Shown: piece by piece, positions 46,341-48,216 of the stretch
Numbering within the stretch: position 1 is the first letter of the stretch
Layout of the letters: each line of letters opens with the position of its first letter
Source of the DNA: Welwitschia mirabilis
Lineage: Eukaryota > Gnetophyta > Gnetopsida > Welwitschiales
Assembly: GCA_051453625.1 (NCBI GenBank)
Contig: JBOZIK010000001.1
Location: 75,891,161 to 75,939,376, forward strand
Direction: 5' to 3'
DNA length: 48,216 bases
Program-made: the position numbers and the translations under genes
The notes under the pieces: generated by a model
The model's input: the letters and a program-made list of their open reading frames with translations, nothing else
Told to the model about the DNA's origin: nothing
Databases searched by the model: none

Positions 46341-46746
46341 TAATATATTAGGAATTAATTAGTATTTACGTAATAGTATTTCTATTAGACATTACCATTT
46401 AATATATGTATTTCTTCTTCTGATATTTTTCAATTTTATAATATATGTACTTTAATCTTACATAATATTATAGTTAAACTAATAGAATTAGTGAAGAACT
46501 ATATCAAATAATAACAATGAGTTAAAGTCCTAAAGTTATGACTCAAGAAGAAATTATGGATCATTGAATTCAGAGAATATTAATGAATTAGTTCCTAAAA
46601 ATCATTTAGTAAAAAAAAAGATAATATGAAAATAAAAAATTCTAAAAAAAAAAAAGTCTTATGAGATAATCTAATTTCCCAAGTTAGTTACTCCACACAC
46701 AAAGGTTGAAACTTACATACCGTGGAACAATGTTCCTTTTATAGAA
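46341..46746. other. AT-rich spacer, nothing recognised
   Basis: No ORF or repeat assigned. It may include eroded 3' sequence of the adjacent copia element; no LTR boundary could be found. Confidence 0.4.
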
Positions 46747-46783
46747 GTGTCATTTGAATCTTATCACTAACATTACCATCAAC

Positions 46784-47042
46784 TATGGTTTCAAGCTCAC
46801 TAATAATCTTATAATCAAATAGTGATTTTAGGCTTATCGCTAATCTTATAATTAAATAATGGTTTCAAGATTATCACTAACCTTATAATTAAACATTGAT
46901 TTTAGGATCATCACTAATCTTATAACAAAATAATGGTTTTAGGCTCACTAATAAGCTTATAATCAAATAGTGATTTTAGACTCACTAGTAATCTTATAAT
47001 GGAATAGTAGTTTTAGGCTCATTACTAAACTTACAATAAAAT
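46784..47042. repeat. 37-bp minisatellite, 7 units (alternating 74-bp higher order)
   Basis: Seven consecutive units of exactly 37 bp fill 259 bp. Each has the pattern xxTGRTTTxARGxTxxxxxxTAATCTTATAATxAAAx with substitutions. Units 1, 3 and 5 carry TGGTTT and units 2, 4 and 6 carry TGATTT, so the array looks like a dimer of 74 bp repeated three times plus one diverged unit. A further, much degraded unit may precede it (46747-46783). Confidence 0.93.
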
Positions 47043-47152
47043 AGTTTCTCTTGCAAGAACACACAGAAAGCCTTATAAACCATAAATAAAACTTGGAATC
47101 CTCAATAGGACCTAACAACACAAAGTCCTATGGGGGAAAGATATAATGATAA

Positions 47153-47580
47153 TGTTATAACCCACAATTTGTAAGCTTTAATTAATAGAGTTTCTAAACT
47201 ATGTAATACATTTTAATATCAATTTTAAGGAAAATCCCTTTTCATTCCTAGTGAGAATTTATGTGTAGCCCTATAATTAATAATGTAGTGTATGTCAAAA
47301 ATTATAGATACTCATAAGGTTACTTAATTATTTAATCTTAGTTTTGTGTAATTTATTATTTCAAGTTATAATAATGATTATAAGAATTTTGATATTGAAT
47401 AAACCTATTTATAATTAGGTAAGTCATTTTCCATGGTTAAATAGTTAAATTAAAAAAAAATCCATGTGAAGGTTTAAAATAATCTCTACAAAAAATAGGC
47501 CACGTGACATATTTATTTTAATCATTTATTCATGTATCTTATTCAAGTTTTAAAAGAAATTAAAATTACTTAGTAAAAGT
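47153..47580 (+). repeat. Gypsy LTR, copy 4 (first ~430 bp)
   Basis: Begins TGTTATAACCC and then follows 4619-5040 closely (GAGTTTCTAAACTATGTAAT occurs in both). It keeps the terminal TG that copy 1 has lost. A purine-rich ATGGGGGAAAG lies 12 bases upstream. It is cut by an N run at 47581, so it could be a solo LTR or the edge of a full element extending to the right. Confidence 0.87.
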
Positions 47581-47614
47581 NNNNNNNNNNNNNNNNNNNN
47601 NNNNNNNNNNNNNN
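47581..47614. other. Assembly gap (34 N)
   Basis: Run of N interrupting LTR copy 4. Confidence 0.99.
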
Positions 47615-47679
47615 TCTTCAAGCAAGTTTATGCTACTAAAATTTCTTCTCAATTCTTCTTTCTTTTAAGTATAGAATTG

Positions 47680-47735
47680 GAGCTTAGAGCGTAGAGCTTA
47701 GAGCGTAGAGCTTAGAGCTTAGAACTTGGAGCTTG
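47680..47735. repeat. 7-bp tandem repeat (GAGCTTA), 8 units
   Basis: Units read GAGCTTA, GAGCGTA, GAGCTTA, GAGCGTA, GAGCTTA, GAGCTTA, GAACTTG and GAGCTTG. A further CTTAGAGCTTAG lies at 47753-47764. The unit is not the plant telomere repeat. Confidence 0.9.
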
Positions 47736-47859
47736 AAATCTCAAAGATAGGATCTTAGAGCTTAGCTCTTCCTCAATCTTTTTTAAGTATAATCAATCTT
47801 TTTTCCTCCAAGTAGATTCTTCTTTTATAAAAATTTTAGCTCCAGTTCTTGCATTAATC

Positions 47860-47980
47860 NNNNNNNNNNNNNNNNNNNNNNNNNNNNNNNNNNNNNNNNN
47901 NNNNNNNNNNNNNNNNNNNNNNNNNNNNNNNNNNNNNNNNNNNNNNNNNNNNNNNNNNNNNNNNNNNNNNNNNNNNNNNN
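47860..47980. other. Assembly gap (121 N)
   Basis: Run of N. Minus-strand reading frames that cross it are meaningless. Confidence 0.99.
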
Positions 47981-48002
47981 CCCTCCCATTAGCATAGAAT
48001 AA

Positions 48003-48005
<3 letters not shown>

Positions 48006-48036
<31 letters not shown>
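48006..48036. repeat. (GA)n microsatellite
   Basis: Fifteen GA repeats plus one G, perfect. The remaining sequence to 48216 holds no recognisable gene. Confidence 0.97.
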
Positions 48037-48038
<2 letters not shown>

Positions 48039-48216
48039 GAGGGACTTCTTAACATCCTTAGCTTCTATGTGTCTAATAGATATTTTAGCCAACTGACCAT
48101 GGGGTTCACTATGATTTGGGATACCCATGTTGAGTTACATTATGTTATTTTTTAAATGCATTTTACATCATATTTGCAATAGAGTCTTATTAAGTGAATG
48201 AGTCTGATCATCAAGA

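Noticed and set aside
46784-47042. CRISPR-like array
   Set aside because: Units are contiguous 37-bp repeats without spacers, in a plant nuclear context; it is a minisatellite.
47793-48128. Minus-strand ORFs of 111 and 76 codons
   Set aside because: They run through 121 N and a GA microsatellite; the open frame is an artefact.
1-48216. tRNA, rRNA or organelle-derived insertions
   Set aside because: I looked for tRNA-like arms and familiar rRNA or plastid blocks and saw none I could defend; a covariance-model search would be needed to exclude them.

Overview
This is a nuclear plant window. The intron/exon layout of its one recognisable gene, the very AT-rich CpG-poor intergenic DNA and the dense, decayed Ty3/gypsy, Ty1/copia and LINE fragments suit a large gymnosperm (probably conifer) genome, but species and order cannot be fixed from the sequence. 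The window also contains five runs of N.

Layout. (1) 1-6.86 kb: decayed Ty3/gypsy pol (protease tail, reverse transcriptase, RNase H, integrase, chromodomain-like tail), a second integrase copy after a gap, then a polypurine tract and tandem LTR copies. (2) About 7.2-11.96 kb: a minus-strand LTR element with two ~1.7 kb LTRs around only ~1.1 kb of internal DNA, probably non-autonomous. (3) 11.96-17.4 kb: AT-rich DNA with a minus-strand LINE remnant and an isolated G-run tract. (4) 17.45-42.2 kb: the most informative part, a tandem array with a period of about 7.7 kb. A ~5-6 kb non-coding block is present three times (starting near 17.58, 25.02 and 32.77 kb). It is followed by a terpene synthase (TPS) gene in unit 3 (39.63-42.16 kb), a truncated TPS pseudogene in unit 1 (24.03-24.77 kb) and no TPS in unit 2. 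Related LINE 3' tails precede units 2 and 3. (5) 42.56-46.34 kb: two decayed Ty1/copia pol remnants pointing away from each other. (6) 46.7-48.2 kb: a 37-bp minisatellite, another copy of the gypsy LTR, a 7-bp repeat and a GA microsatellite.

The only gene that looks intact is the TPS at 39628-42164. It has nine coding exons with eight short introns, all joining in frame to about 581-584 residues. No plastid transit peptide is evident, so a cytosolic sesquiterpene-synthase-like enzyme is the best guess. Both metal-binding motifs are unusual: the aspartate-rich motif is NDVYD, and the second (NSE/DTE) motif is non-canonical and shortened. The paralogue in unit 1 has lost a promoter-like segment, 19 in-frame codons and the 3' two thirds of the gene, and carries a stop codon. 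The picture is a young tandem TPS cluster reduced by deletion to one possibly working copy with a divergent active site.
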